From Burkholderiaceae bacterium (GTDB taxonomy: Bacteria; Pseudomonadota; Gammaproteobacteria; Burkholderiales; Burkholderiaceae_C), in the NCBI GenBank assembly GCA_004323695.1, contig SCRU01000145.1:1-56698 (forward strand): a DNA stretch of 56,698 nt, written 5' to 3'. The notes beneath the pieces are model-generated. The model saw nothing but the letters and a program-made list of their open reading frames with translations. It was not told the origin of the DNA and did no database searches. Positions within the stretch are counted from its first letter, which is position 1; the number at the start of each line of letters is the position of its first letter. A program made the position numbers and the translations under genes. This document shows, one piece after another, positions 23,682 to 31,671 of the stretch.

Positions 23682-23981
23682 ATGCTACTCAAAATGCTGG
23701 ATATATCCACCGCGCACTTGTCTTTGATGACGCGCGAACTCCTGGACAACGAAGCGGCAGGCGTCATCAGTTACCCGAAGGGGGGCTGTGGCTGGCTCGT
23801 ATACGTTCCTCAAAGGGAAGACAACGATGAAAGCCGAGGGATCGGCGAGGATTGCCCATGCGACCTGGGCGAGTGCCTGCGCTACGCACAGGACCAAGGG
23901 GCCCACTGGATCATGTTCGACTGTGACGCCGAATCGGTCTTGACTCTGCGGGTCTACAACGACGACACGGAGTTGGTGTGA
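23682..23981 (+). CDS. DUF5983-like conserved protein
   Basis: 99 residues. It starts MLLKMLDISTAHLSLMTREL and has GGCGWLVYVP, DLGECLRYAQDQGAHWIMFD and a closing TLRVYNDDTELV. The order LDISTAHL, a Gly-Trp strand, a helix ending in a CLRYA-type segment and an IMFD strand fits the small DUF5983 proteins of plasmids and ICEs, whose role is unknown. One base separates its stop from the C5-methyltransferase ATG, so the two are probably made together. Confidence 0.6.
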   Translation: MLLKMLDISTAHLSLMTRELLDNEAAGVISYPKGGCGWLVYVPQREDNDESRGIGEDCPCDLGECLRYAQDQGAHWIMFDCDAESVLTLRVYNDDTELV

Positions 23982-23982
23982 C

Positions 23983-25413
23983 ATGGGCGCCAAATTCGAC
24001 ATGTGGATCAAGAAGCTAGGATTCAATCGTGGTGTTCCGCGCCTCTGGATTGAAACACCGAGAATCAGCAATGCCGGCCTTGAGCCGGGCATGCGTTTCA
24101 GCATTGAACCGCGTGGTTGCGCGCTGGTGTTGAAACCTGATGCTGCCGGCAGCAACAGCGTATGTTCCAAGACGCGAAACGGCAGGACCGTGCCGGTGGT
24201 GGATATCAACAGCACGGCCATCCTGAAGCCCTTCGAAGGTCAGGAGGTGGTTCGCGTCGTCGTTCGTGACGATGGTGTTTGGATCATGCCGCTGGCATCC
24301 GAACTGGCGAAGAAGGAGCGCATCGAGCGGCTGGCCGCGAAGCTGGCCGCCGGTGAAGCGATCGCGACAGCAAGCCTGGCCCACGGGGGCGGGATCCTGT
24401 CGCATGCGGCACACACTGGCCTGCGCGATGAGGGGGTCCAGGCGTCACTGGGCTTCGCCAATGAGATCGACGAGGGATATGCCCTCCAATCGACCTTGTG
24501 CAACGAAGTCTCGGCCGAGGCCAATATGTTGGTTGCGCCGCTCCAGGAGCTGGCTCAAGACGAATGGGCAATGACCCATCTGCCGAAGGTCGAGGTGCTG
24601 GAAATGGGCTTGCCCTGTTCAGGCGCCTCCAAGGCTGGCAAGAGCAAGCGCGGGATCACGATGATGGAATCGCATCCGGAAGTCGGCCATCTCGTCGTGG
24701 CTGCGCTGGCCGTGATCCAGAAGGTTCAGCCAGCCGTTGTTGTGCTGGAAAACGTCGAGGCGTACTCCACCAGCGCATCCGCCGAGATCCTGCGCTCGCA
24801 GCTGCGTGACATGGGCTACAACGTGAGCGAGGTTGTATTGTCGGCCAGAGACTTCGGCTGCATTGAGAACCGTGTCCGTTGGATTCTGGTGGCCGCAACG
24901 GACGGGCTGGCAATCGACGCCGCTCAGGCCGTGCCGGTGGAAGCGCAGGTACACGCGCCCGTGCTTGGAACGATGCTCGATCCGGTCGAACTTGACGCCG
25001 AGTGCTGGTCTGAACTGTCCTACCTCAAGGAAAAGGAGGTTCGTGACCTTGCCGCGGGCAAGGGCTTCGGTATGCAGATCGTGGACGCATCCTCGACCAG
25101 CGTTCCGACGATCCGCAAGCACTACAACAAGGGCGGTTCGACCGACCCTTACGTCCAGCATGCGGTGAATCCGAACCTGCTGCGAAAGTTCACGGCGGCA
25201 GAGCACGCGCGCATCAAGGGTGTTCCGACTCACCTGGTCGAAGGACTGCCGGCTACGACGGCCCATGAGCTGATGGGGCAGGGGATTGCCTATGAACCCC
25301 TGAGGGCCCTGTTCCGCCTGGTCGGCCGGTCGCTGAATGCTCTCAAGGCAGAAGGCGCGAAATTCACCCAGGTCAGCGCCGCGGCCAGCAGGCTGAGCGC
25401 TGTAATCGGTTGA
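23983..25413 (+). CDS. C5-cytosine DNA methyltransferase
   Basis: 476 residues. Residues 1-110 form a beta-rich N-terminal domain with a DDGVWIMPLASE end and a basic helix; the methyltransferase core follows. The catalytic Pro-Cys lies in EMGLPCSGASKAGKSKRG (PC about 211-212), motif VI is VVLENVEAYS (ENV about 256-258), and motif VIII is VLSARDFGCIENRVRW. The C-terminal LMGQGIAYEPLRALFRLVG resembles motif X. Motif I is poor (FANEIDEGYALQS, with glycine-rich HGGGILSHAAHTG before it), so cofactor binding may be atypical. An intrinsic terminator follows 20 bases after the stop. No endonuclease partner is seen. Confidence 0.85.
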   Translation: MGAKFDMWIKKLGFNRGVPRLWIETPRISNAGLEPGMRFSIEPRGCALVLKPDAAGSNSVCSKTRNGRTVPVVDINSTAILKPFEGQEVVRVVVRDDGVWIMPLASELAKKERIERLAAKLAAGEAIATASLAHGGGILSHAAHTGLRDEGVQASLGFANEIDEGYALQSTLCNEVSAEANMLVAPLQELAQDEWAMTHLPKVEVLEMGLPCSGASKAGKSKRGITMMESHPEVGHLVVAALAVIQKVQPAVVVLENVEAYSTSASAEILRSQLRDMGYNVSEVVLSARDFGCIENRVRWILVAATDGLAIDAAQAVPVEAQVHAPVLGTMLDPVELDAECWSELSYLKEKEVRDLAAGKGFGMQIVDASSTSVPTIRKHYNKGGSTDPYVQHAVNPNLLRKFTAAEHARIKGVPTHLVEGLPATTAHELMGQGIAYEPLRALFRLVGRSLNALKAEGAKFTQVSAAASRLSAVIG

Positions 25414-25433
25414 TCGCCATCAGGTAAATGCAG

Positions 25434-25472
25434 AGCCCCGTCACTTTCACAGTGGCGGGGCTTTTGCTTTTT
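25434..25472 (+). terminator. Intrinsic terminator after the C5-methyltransferase
   Basis: AGCCCCG (25434-25440) pairs with CGGGGCT (25456-25462) with further CACT/AGTG pairing inside, followed by TTTTGCTTTTT. It ends the unit that contains the DUF5983-like and methyltransferase genes. Confidence 0.85.
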
Positions 25473-25568
25473 GGGTCTGAAAGCCATGTCAGGCGAGTTG
25501 GCGAAAGGGGCGCTCGGACGCCAGTCATTCCCGTTCCTGGCCGGGCCGGGATTCGGGAAGATATCGCC

Positions 25569-26111
25569 ATGCAACGCCGCCAATTCCTTACCGCCGCCTC
25601 CGCAGGCGTCATTGCGCAGCTCCTGACTCCCGCGGCCATGGCCCAATCGGCTGATTTCTGGTCGCTGCCGCGCACCGTGTGGCTCTACAGGACGGCAACC
25701 CGTGAGCAGGTTCGAGAGACTTACTTCGCCGACGGGAAGATCATTTGGGGCGGCTATGAGCGACTGTGCCAGATCCTGCGGGACACTCATGCAAATGAAG
25801 CAGTGGAGATGTCGCCTGTGCTCCTCGACATTCTGTACGGCGTACAAGCGTGGCTTGCTTTCAACGGGATCCAACGACCCCTGCTGACAAACTCCGGGTA
25901 TCGGACGGCTTGGACCAACGCAAATACCGAAGGTGCTGCTCGCAACAGTTTGCACATGGAGGGGCGCGCTTGGGATGGGCGCGTCCCCGGGGTCGCTACG
26001 GAGTCACTTGCGCGGTTCGGCCTGTATCTGTCGGGCGGTGGCGTTGGCTTCTACCAGGCCAAGAACTTCGTTCATCTGGACGATGGCCGGATGCGGTTCT
26101 GGCGCGGATGA
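25569..26111 (+). CDS. DUF882 / M15-like periplasmic peptidase with Tat signal
   Basis: 180 residues from ATG 25569. The N-terminus MQRRQFLTAASAGVIAQLL is a twin-arginine (Tat) signal, with cleavage likely after AAMAQS. The mature part has TNSGYRTAWTN, NSLHMEGRAWDGRVPG (zinc-ligand His and Asp) and NFVHLDDGRMRFWRG (third ligand His), as in the DUF882/YcbK branch of the M15 D,D-carboxypeptidase superfamily. It probably trims peptidoglycan in the periplasm, possibly helping assembly of a transfer apparatus together with the transglycosylase at 8843. The start at 25428 would run through the terminator and is rejected. Confidence 0.82.
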   Translation: MQRRQFLTAASAGVIAQLLTPAAMAQSADFWSLPRTVWLYRTATREQVRETYFADGKIIWGGYERLCQILRDTHANEAVEMSPVLLDILYGVQAWLAFNGIQRPLLTNSGYRTAWTNANTEGAARNSLHMEGRAWDGRVPGVATESLARFGLYLSGGGVGFYQAKNFVHLDDGRMRFWRG

Positions 26112-26479
26112 TCAGCGAATTATTTGTTGAAATCGGTCGCTTTCGGTCTTGCGCATGCTTTCAGAATCAGTGACAATTTGCTTGCCGCATACAGCGGAAT
26201 GAGTTTTCTACGCGTTTCGTGAGTTCCTGGACATCCACGGTCATCCCGTGTTAGTCGTCGCCTTGAGCTTGGTTCGTCCTAGACGGGCGCAGCCTCAAGC
26301 CGACTCAACCAGGCTTGCTTCTTTTTCAACTCCAACGGTTTGGAAAGGAACGATACGTGCTCCGAACGTGAAGGCTGCCAGCAGGCGGCCACTCCACCTC
26401 ACTGCAAATTTTGGCTAGGCTTGTAGCTCAGCGCAATTCAAATCTTCGCCGTCGGCGAACGAAACTCACCCCCAGAATG

Positions 26480-26524
26480 TCACATCCCGGTAAATCACGT
26501 CCCGGTATGCCGCATCCTGATATG
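26480..26524 (-). repeat. Three 15-bp tandem repeats reading as pentapeptides
   Basis: The units are 26480-26494, 26495-26509 and 26510-26524, for example TCACGTCCCGGTATG. On the minus strand, within an open frame 26428-26634, they read CGIPG, RDLPG, CDILG, followed by VSFVR. This fits the x(D/N)(L/F)xx pattern of pentapeptide-repeat proteins. With only four repeats it is likely a remnant. Confidence 0.5.
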
Positions 26525-26712
26525 TGAGTCACCAAATTGCATCCGCCATCGTGCGGGCGCCGGACTTCCCTGCCATCTAATGCCCCGGGGCATTGACTGA
26601 GGCTGAGAGGGAGTCTGTGAGGTTGCTTCAGCAAGCGCCCTCACACGCTCACTTTCGTCCGGCCACATCCAAAAAGGCCCGCCCTTATAAGCCATCAACG
26701 GGAGAGGTCTTC

Positions 26713-26786
26713 CCAGTGTGCTTTTCTGAGTCCACTGGCAAGCCCTGCACTTCATCCTTCTCAATAAACCCCTGTCTGGGGAAAGG
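26713..26786 (+). promoter_or_regulatory. Leader hairpins before the gene at 26795
   Basis: Hairpin B pairs CCAGTG (26713-26718) with CACTGG (26733-26738) and is followed by CAAGCCC, a relic of the usual arm. Hairpin C pairs CCCC (26769-26772) with GGGG (26778-26781), then AAAGGATGG before the start. Confidence 0.6.
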
Positions 26787-26794
26787 ATGGAAAC

Positions 26795-27118
26795 ATGGCT
26801 ATCTATGACGTTCAGGTGTCCCGCGTGGTGAAGCTGACGTTCGTGAATATCGAAGCTGCCACGGCCGAAGATGCCGCCTTGCTGGCGGATGCCAGGGCCA
26901 ACGGAGTCACGGACTGCATAGTCCGCGGCTACGAGGATGCCGCGCCGGTTGGCCAGCGAGGTCATCACGCCGGCGCCTTGCTGTGTGTGCGGGATTCCAA
27001 TATCAACACCGAGGTACTGGTCAACCTCGTTCGTGACGGTGTTACGCAGCGCGATGAACGGTTCACCAAATCGCAGCCCATGGCGCTGAAAGGTGCCTTG
27101 ATCGGGGTTGCATCATGA
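26795..27118 (+). CDS. Hypothetical protein
   Basis: 107 residues, MAIYDVQVSRVVKLTFVNIE, continuing AATAEDAALLADARANGVTD. The beta-alpha-beta start resembles small ferredoxin-like folds found in phage and plasmid proteins. AAAGGA lies 9 bases upstream behind hairpin C. Its stop overlaps the next start (ATGA). Function unknown. Confidence 0.6.
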   Translation: MAIYDVQVSRVVKLTFVNIEAATAEDAALLADARANGVTDCIVRGYEDAAPVGQRGHHAGALLCVRDSNINTEVLVNLVRDGVTQRDERFTKSQPMALKGALIGVAS

Positions 27119-27396
27119 GCGACAGACTGCGGGCAAACGAGTTCATCGCATTGCGTGCGGCCCCTTGGCGAGCCGACGTATGCGATAGCGAGATTCCGTT
27201 CGAGGTCATGTGTCGCGGCCGTCTGTCAGGCGTCGTGTACTGGCACTCGACGGGATATGGCGGATACCTGCCGACGCCAGCTGGTACGTTGACGTCGATC
27301 AGCGGACTCAGCGAGGAACAGCTCCGGAGTGAGGTGAATCGCCTCAATCTGGAGTTTCTTGCACCCTGTCCAGTCCCTGCTACACAAGTCGCGTGA
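27115..27396 (+). CDS. Hypothetical protein
   Basis: 93 residues, MSDRLRANEFIALRAAPWRA, with GVVYWHSTGYGGYLPTPAGT and a C-terminal helix (SEEQLRSEVNRLNLEFLAP). The start overlaps the preceding stop. It closes a two-gene unit ahead of the DUF932 leader. No family recognised. Confidence 0.6.
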   Translation: MSDRLRANEFIALRAAPWRADVCDSEIPFEVMCRGRLSGVVYWHSTGYGGYLPTPAGTLTSISGLSEEQLRSEVNRLNLEFLAPCPVPATQVA

Positions 27397-27431
27397 CTTC
27401 TCAAACTGGGACCCAAAAGGTTCCTGCCAAG

Positions 27432-27527
27432 GCCCGCATCAGCGGGCTTTGCACTGCGAGCACAACGCAGCGCAAAGCCTCACTGGCCTCTCTCTTACTC
27501 ACTGCGCGATGTTGCGCGAATGAAAGG
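27432..27527 (+). promoter_or_regulatory. Three-hairpin leader before the DUF932 gene
   Basis: Hairpin A pairs GCCCGC (27432-27437) with GCGGGC (27442-27447). Hairpin B pairs GGCTTTGC-ACTGCG (27445-27458) with CGCAG-C-GCAAAGCC (27466-27479); it overlaps the 3' arm of A. Hairpin C pairs GCGC (27504-27507) with GCGC (27514-27517), then AAAGGAG before the start at 27537. Confidence 0.75.
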
Positions 27528-27536
27528 AGAGTATTC

Positions 27537-28493
27537 ATGGCTCACAACTTGTCGTTTCAAAACGGCATTGCCGAAATGGCCTATCGCGGTGCCACGCCGT
27601 GGCACGGGTTGGGTCAAAAGGTGTCGGATGGCGCCTCGCTGGAAACCTGGCTCGAAGAGGCCCGGATGCAGTGGGAGATCAAGGCCTCGCCGGTGCAATA
27701 TACCAACGGGTCGTTGCACGATTACCGGGACTTCCAGGTGCTGTACCGCAGCGACTCGAACGCCCCGCTGTCCGTGGTGTCTGACCGCTACAAGGTCGTT
27801 CAGCCCAAGGAGATGGTCGAGTTCTTCCGCTCGCTGGTCGATCGTGAAGGCTTCTCGATCGAAACGCTCGGCTCTCTCAAGGGCGGGCGGCGCATCTGGG
27901 CACTCGCCAGGACGAACATCGAAGGCGAAGTGCTCAACGGCGACCGGATCAAGGCCTATTTGCTGCTCATCACGAGTTGCGACGGGTCGCTGGCGACGAC
28001 AGCCAAGTTCATCAGCACCCGGGTGGTTTGCTGGAACACCCAGGCCGTCGCGTTGCGCGAGGGCGGGGACGAGGTCAAGGTCCGGCACAACACCGAGTTC
28101 AACGCGGATCAGGTCAAGGGGCGCATGGGCTTGCTGGGCGGTGACTCTTTCGATTCCTTCATGGACCGGATGCGTGGCTTCGCGAAGATCAAGATGACGA
28201 ATCTCGATGCCGACCGCATCATCACGTCGTTGCTTCCGGCGCCGAGCAACCCGAAAACAAGGATTGTCGACACGAAGGGCTATCAAGTCATCATGGGACT
28301 TTTCAACGGGGGCGCGTATGGTAGCGCGATCCCCGGGGTGCAAGGCACGGCCTGGGGCCTGCTGAACGCGGTCACGGAGTACACCGATCATCACGTTCGG
28401 GCCCACTCCAACGAGAACCGGCTCAACAGCGCCTGGTTCGGCGTTGGCGCAAACCTCAAGGCGGCTGCCGAGGAAGCGCTTCTCACGATGTAA
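27537..28493 (+). CDS. DUF932 phage/plasmid-like protein
   Basis: 318 residues of the DUF932 (TIGR03299) family, common on plasmids, ICEs and phages and of unknown biochemical role. Characteristic parts are MAYRGATPWHGLGQKV near the N-terminus, the central SDRYKVVQPKEMVEFFRSLV, and LLLITSCDGSLATTAKFIST RVVCWNT split by one strand turn. The length is normal for the family. The start at 27537 follows AAAGGAG at the end of the leader; the 48 extra codons upstream run through the leader and are rejected. Members are often linked to RadC and SSB-type genes on mobile elements, as in this window. Confidence 0.88.
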   Translation: MAHNLSFQNGIAEMAYRGATPWHGLGQKVSDGASLETWLEEARMQWEIKASPVQYTNGSLHDYRDFQVLYRSDSNAPLSVVSDRYKVVQPKEMVEFFRSLVDREGFSIETLGSLKGGRRIWALARTNIEGEVLNGDRIKAYLLLITSCDGSLATTAKFISTRVVCWNTQAVALREGGDEVKVRHNTEFNADQVKGRMGLLGGDSFDSFMDRMRGFAKIKMTNLDADRIITSLLPAPSNPKTRIVDTKGYQVIMGLFNGGAYGSAIPGVQGTAWGLLNAVTEYTDHHVRAHSNENRLNSAWFGVGANLKAAAEEALLTM

Positions 28494-28570
28494 ACGCATC
28501 TGCCGGACGGATCCTTCGGGGTTCGTCCTGTGCATGGTGCAGGTCGCCGCGAACACATGAAAAGTGTGTT

Positions 28571-28652
28571 TGCGCAGGCCGGCGGCGATGCCGTCCTGCG
28601 CAAGCGTACTTCGCTTGATCCCTTCTAGAGCCCGTTGTGGGCAAATGAAAGG
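28571..28652 (+). promoter_or_regulatory. Leader hairpins before the clamp gene
   Basis: Hairpin B pairs TTGCGCAGG (28571-28579) with CCTGCGCAA (28596-28604), with CGGCG/CCG pairing inside. ACAC/GTGT just before it is a weak A. Hairpin C pairs GCCC (28630-28633) with GGGC (28639-28642), then AAAGGA before the start at 28659. Confidence 0.7.
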
Positions 28653-28658
28653 AAATCT

Positions 28659-29759
28659 ATGAAGATCACTGTTGGGGCGCTGAGGTCAGCGCTCGCCAAA
28701 GCGCAAAAAATCGGCCGTTCGGCGGCTGTGACATTGCAAGGGTCGGGGACTCATCTCACGATTCACGCGGCCGGGCAGCAAGGGTGCGCAAAGGCGACCA
28801 TTGCAGTCGAGGATGGCGCGGAGTTCGTCGCGCTGATCGATGGGAACCGTCTCTCCGCGGTACTCGGGGGCGCTGACGCGGCCTTGGAATGCACGCTTTC
28901 CCAAGCCAAGGAGGCCGTGCGTCTGAAGTTCGGGCAGGCAAATATTCGCTTTCCGATTTCGACGGAGGCGGAGTCCACGTTGCTTGAGGAATCGCGCTGG
29001 GAAGGCGCGGTCTCCGTGGGCAAAAAAATCAGCGGCGCCGTCTTGAAGGAGGCGCTGGACCGGGTGACGCCCTTCGCAGCTCGCAACGACAGCCGCTACT
29101 ACCTGAACGGCGTGCTCATGACGGTCCGCGACGGGTGTCTGACGCTGGTCGCGACGGACGGCTTTCGTCTTGCCCGGCTCACGACGTCCATTGAAGTCGA
29201 AGATGCCATGGACTCCATCATTCCGATCACCATTGCCGATGCGATGGCAGCGATCATTGATGGCGATGCTGATGTGCAGATTTGCACTGTCGGTGAGAAC
29301 GAAAGCCGAGGCATCGGATTCAGGTCCAACAATTTGGAAGTGATGTGCCCGGTCATCGCCGGCGCGTACCCAAAATTCGAAAAGGTGATCCCGAGTGCGG
29401 CTTCGATGGCCAAAGCCGTCATCAATCGAAAGGCCGCACTTGCTGCTCTCGAAATGATCGCGGCTGTGGCCGATACCAAAAGCGGTGTCTCCTACATCAA
29501 AGTGGCGGTGATGGAAAAGTTCTTCACCGTCACGACAACCGACGGAGAAAGCCGAGACATGGCCGGACTCGAAGGGCCAGTCAAGGTGCCAATGGAACTC
29601 GGATTTCAGCCGAAGCTGCTGATTCCGGCCATCGCCGCGGTCAGGACGGACAACGTGTGCCTCTCGTACACGAAGCCCGACGTCGAAATCGGCAAAGTGC
29701 TGGTACGTGACGCTGAAGGCGACGACTGGAGCGTCGTCGTCATGCCGTCGAGAACCTGA
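28659..29759 (+). CDS. dnaN: DNA polymerase III beta sliding clamp homologue
   Basis: 366 residues, the usual length for beta clamps, forming a ring around DNA that tethers polymerase and other repair proteins. Three successive clamp domains can be followed: MKITVGALRSALAKAQKIG at the start, the diagnostic LNGVLMTVRDGCLTLVATDG FRLA at the end of domain 2's first strands (about residues 148-171), and the C-terminal VVVMPSRT, equivalent to the VMPMRL end of E. coli beta. The sequence is strongly diverged from chromosomal beta, so it is a mobile-element version. It stands alone behind its own structured leader with AAAGGA 8 bases before the ATG; no polymerase or clamp loader is in the window. 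Confidence 0.88.
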   Translation: MKITVGALRSALAKAQKIGRSAAVTLQGSGTHLTIHAAGQQGCAKATIAVEDGAEFVALIDGNRLSAVLGGADAALECTLSQAKEAVRLKFGQANIRFPISTEAESTLLEESRWEGAVSVGKKISGAVLKEALDRVTPFAARNDSRYYLNGVLMTVRDGCLTLVATDGFRLARLTTSIEVEDAMDSIIPITIADAMAAIIDGDADVQICTVGENESRGIGFRSNNLEVMCPVIAGAYPKFEKVIPSAASMAKAVINRKAALAALEMIAAVADTKSGVSYIKVAVMEKFFTVTTTDGESRDMAGLEGPVKVPMELGFQPKLLIPAIAAVRTDNVCLSYTKPDVEIGKVLVRDAEGDDWSVVVMPSRT

Positions 29760-29830
29760 CGCAATCCCCACCCTGCGGCCTGTCGTGGCAGCAGGGTGGA
29801 TCGTGATGAATCAATGAGAAAGGACTGGGA

Positions 29831-30262
29831 ATGCAAACTCGTGATGAAAAGAAGATCGCCCTTGTCGCTCGGCAGGCCCGTATGACCAACAAGGCAGTTA
29901 TCCTGGCCGCCCTTGCAGCGATGGGCGCGGCATCGGCGACTGTGGAATACAGCGGCTGTGGCGATGAAGGCGCCATCGAGAGCTGCGTCATCCTCGATAC
30001 GCACAACAAGGAAGTCACATCCACGGACGCTACCGTCGAGATCATCGATGTGGATTGCTATGGCGAGACCAAGACGCAGGCCGTGGCAATCGAAGATGCG
30101 CTCCAAGACGTTGCGTACGAGGCCCTCGGTGCCAATTTCGGCGACTGGCAAGACAATGAGGGCGCGTACGGTACCGTGGTTTTCGACATCGCAACGGGCG
30201 CGCTCTCCATTGACCACAACGAAAGGTACACATCCGTCGAAAACACCATGGTGACAATGTGA
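29831..30262 (+). CDS. DUF6878-like conserved protein
   Basis: 143 residues. After a basic start come LAALAAMGAASATVEYSGCG DEG, a middle helix (ALQDVAYEALGANFGDWQDN), and EGAYGTVVFDIATGALSIDH-NERYTS. The pattern of a VEYSGCGDEG strand, then DW-DNEGAYG and F-NERYT elements fits DUF6878, a small plasmid family of unknown role. GAGAAAGGA precedes the ATG. The stop overlaps the GTG start of the next gene. Confidence 0.6.
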   Translation: MQTRDEKKIALVARQARMTNKAVILAALAAMGAASATVEYSGCGDEGAIESCVILDTHNKEVTSTDATVEIIDVDCYGETKTQAVAIEDALQDVAYEALGANFGDWQDNEGAYGTVVFDIATGALSIDHNERYTSVENTMVTM

Positions 30263-31011
30263 ATGTATGCTATTCCTTGGCCAGCTGGCCGGGGCTGCGT
30301 CATGAGCAGGCCGCCGAGCGTCTTCTTGAGACAGTTGTTGAACCTTGCTTCGGAGAACTGTCCACGGCCCACGTTCAACTGGTACCGCAAAATTTCGGTG
30401 TCCTGGGTGAAGACTTGGCCGATCGCTTGGTGGCCGAATTCCCGGCATCGAAATTCAGGCTGCATGCGAACGTTCGGGTGCTCCCGGATAGGCGCATCGC
30501 CGATCTTTCGGGATTCGGCTTGCACCGCGACTGGTTCCAGCAGGCCTCGCAGATCAGTCGCCGACTGGGAGCCACGGCTTACACGGGTCACTCCGGCAGC
30601 CGCAGCGAGGCAAGCCTCAACGAGATGCTGGACAACGCCCGGCGCTGCGCCGATCTATTCGGTTGCGTTGTCGGGGTGGAGGGCCAGTACCCGGTGGCGG
30701 GCGACAAGCTGCTCGTATCGAGTTGGGGCGAGTATCAACAAGTGTTCGAGTCTGGCGTGCCATACGCCATTGACCTGTCACACCTCAACATCCTGGCAAC
30801 GGCGAGTCATCGCAAGGAAGTCACGCTGGTCATGGAGATGCTTTCGTGCGAGCGATGCATCGAAGTGCACGTGAGCGACAACGACGGCAGCGGTGATTGG
30901 CATCAGGTCTGCGAAAGCGAGAACTGGTGGCATGCGCTGCTGTCATCTATCAATCCCGATGCGGTGGTCTTCTCAGAAGGAAACCACCGAAAAAAGAGAA
31001 ATGTGCTCTAA
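30259..31011 (+). CDS. Xylose-isomerase-like TIM-barrel protein
   Basis: 250 residues starting at GTG 30259, overlapping the previous stop. Segments such as FRLHANVRVLPDRR, LGATAYTGHSGSR, GCVVGVEGQYPV, VPYAIDLSHLNI, CIEVHVSDNDGSGDWHQ and AVVFSEGNHR follow the strand order of the sugar isomerase / AP endonuclease family 2 TIM barrel. His, Glu, Asp, His, Asp and Glu residues at strand ends (HSG, VEG, DLSHLN, HVSDND, SEGN) could bind a metal. The substrate is unknown. Its presence among DNA-processing genes leaves two options: a nucleotide or sugar modification enzyme, or an endonuclease-IV-like nuclease; the motifs fit the isomerase branch better. Confidence 0.65.
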   Translation: MNVCYSLASWPGLRHEQAAERLLETVVEPCFGELSTAHVQLVPQNFGVLGEDLADRLVAEFPASKFRLHANVRVLPDRRIADLSGFGLHRDWFQQASQISRRLGATAYTGHSGSRSEASLNEMLDNARRCADLFGCVVGVEGQYPVAGDKLLVSSWGEYQQVFESGVPYAIDLSHLNILATASHRKEVTLVMEMLSCERCIEVHVSDNDGSGDWHQVCESENWWHALLSSINPDAVVFSEGNHRKKRNVL

Positions 31012-31033
31012 CAAGGGCGACTCAAAAGGACGA

Positions 31034-31591
31034 ATGATGAAAATGGAATCGATCGCAGGGAATGCGAAATGGCGGGTCGAACAGGGGTATGGGCTGCGCC
31101 CGACTCCCGAAGTGATGGCGTTGAACGACGAATTCTTTGCCATCAAGGCGCGCATTCGAGCCGCTGATGCTGCGTTGGTGGGAGCCAGTATTGCCAAGGT
31201 GTTTATCGAAAACCCCTGGCTAAAACGTTTCACCATCAAGAGCGATCCTACTCAGGAATACGACGATTCGGGCGGAAGCTACCGATGCATCAACGCGAAC
31301 GTGACCGATATTTCGGTTGTTCCAGGCGCAACGCTGCCGGAAGAATTTGCCGAAGACGGCGACAGTGATAGCTCGCGCCTGGAGGATTGGCTTCTCGAAC
31401 AGGTCGAAGACTTCAACGGGCAAATCTACGACGTTCTCAACGAGGAAGGCTCGTATGAGGACCAGAAGATTGAGTTGGATAGGGCGTCCATACAGGACCT
31501 GATCGGAAGGGGTGATGTGGACGGCTGCGATGCCTTCATGCGCCTTTTTCCTGATCATCTCAGTGTGGTTGTGACGGAGCAACCGGCCTAG
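31034..31591 (+). CDS. Hypothetical acidic protein
   Basis: 185 residues from ATG 31034 (MMKMESIAGNAKWRVEQGYG), behind AAAGGACGA. It has a helical first part (FFAIKARIRAADAALVGASI), an aromatic WLKRFTIKSDPTQEYDDSGG, and an acidic helical end. It is the last gene of the plus-strand run before a bidirectional terminator. No family recognised. Confidence 0.6.
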   Translation: MMKMESIAGNAKWRVEQGYGLRPTPEVMALNDEFFAIKARIRAADAALVGASIAKVFIENPWLKRFTIKSDPTQEYDDSGGSYRCINANVTDISVVPGATLPEEFAEDGDSDSSRLEDWLLEQVEDFNGQIYDVLNEEGSYEDQKIELDRASIQDLIGRGDVDGCDAFMRLFPDHLSVVVTEQPA

Positions 31592-31616
31592 GATCTGCCA
31601 AAGCGACATGTAAACC

Positions 31617-31652
31617 AAAACCCGCCGCTCTTCGGAGAGGCGGGTTTTTTTC
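31617..31652. terminator. Bidirectional intrinsic terminator
   Basis: AAAACCCGCC (31617-31626) pairs with GGCGGGTTTTTT (31639-31650). There are A and T runs on both sides, so it works for the plus-strand gene ending at 31591 and for the convergent RecG-like gene ending at 31672. Confidence 0.9.
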
Positions 31653-31671
31653 TTGGCTAACCCGAAGCGTT

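Larger units (their letters stand above)
26112..26794. other. 680-base intergenic region with relics and a leader
   Basis: No intact gene is supported. About 26322-26360 carries a stranded copy of the leader end (TTCAACTCCAACGGTTTGG, then AAAGGA) with no open frame behind it, suggesting a deleted gene. 26480-26524 holds three 15-bp tandem repeats. 26417-26440 contains a TAGCTCAG motif close to TTCAAATC, like tRNA D- and T-arm pieces, but no cloverleaf can form. The right end is the leader of the gene at 26795. Confidence 0.5.

Noticed and set aside
26417-26440. tRNA-like pieces TAGCTCAG and TTCAAATC
   Set aside because: The D-arm and T-arm motifs are only a few bases apart; no anticodon arm or acceptor stem can form. 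At best a recombination scar.
27495-28556. Minus-strand open frame of 353 codons
   Set aside because: Antisense shadow of the DUF932 gene in GC-rich sequence.
28686-29771. Minus-strand open frame of 361 codons
   Set aside because: Antisense shadow of the beta-clamp gene.
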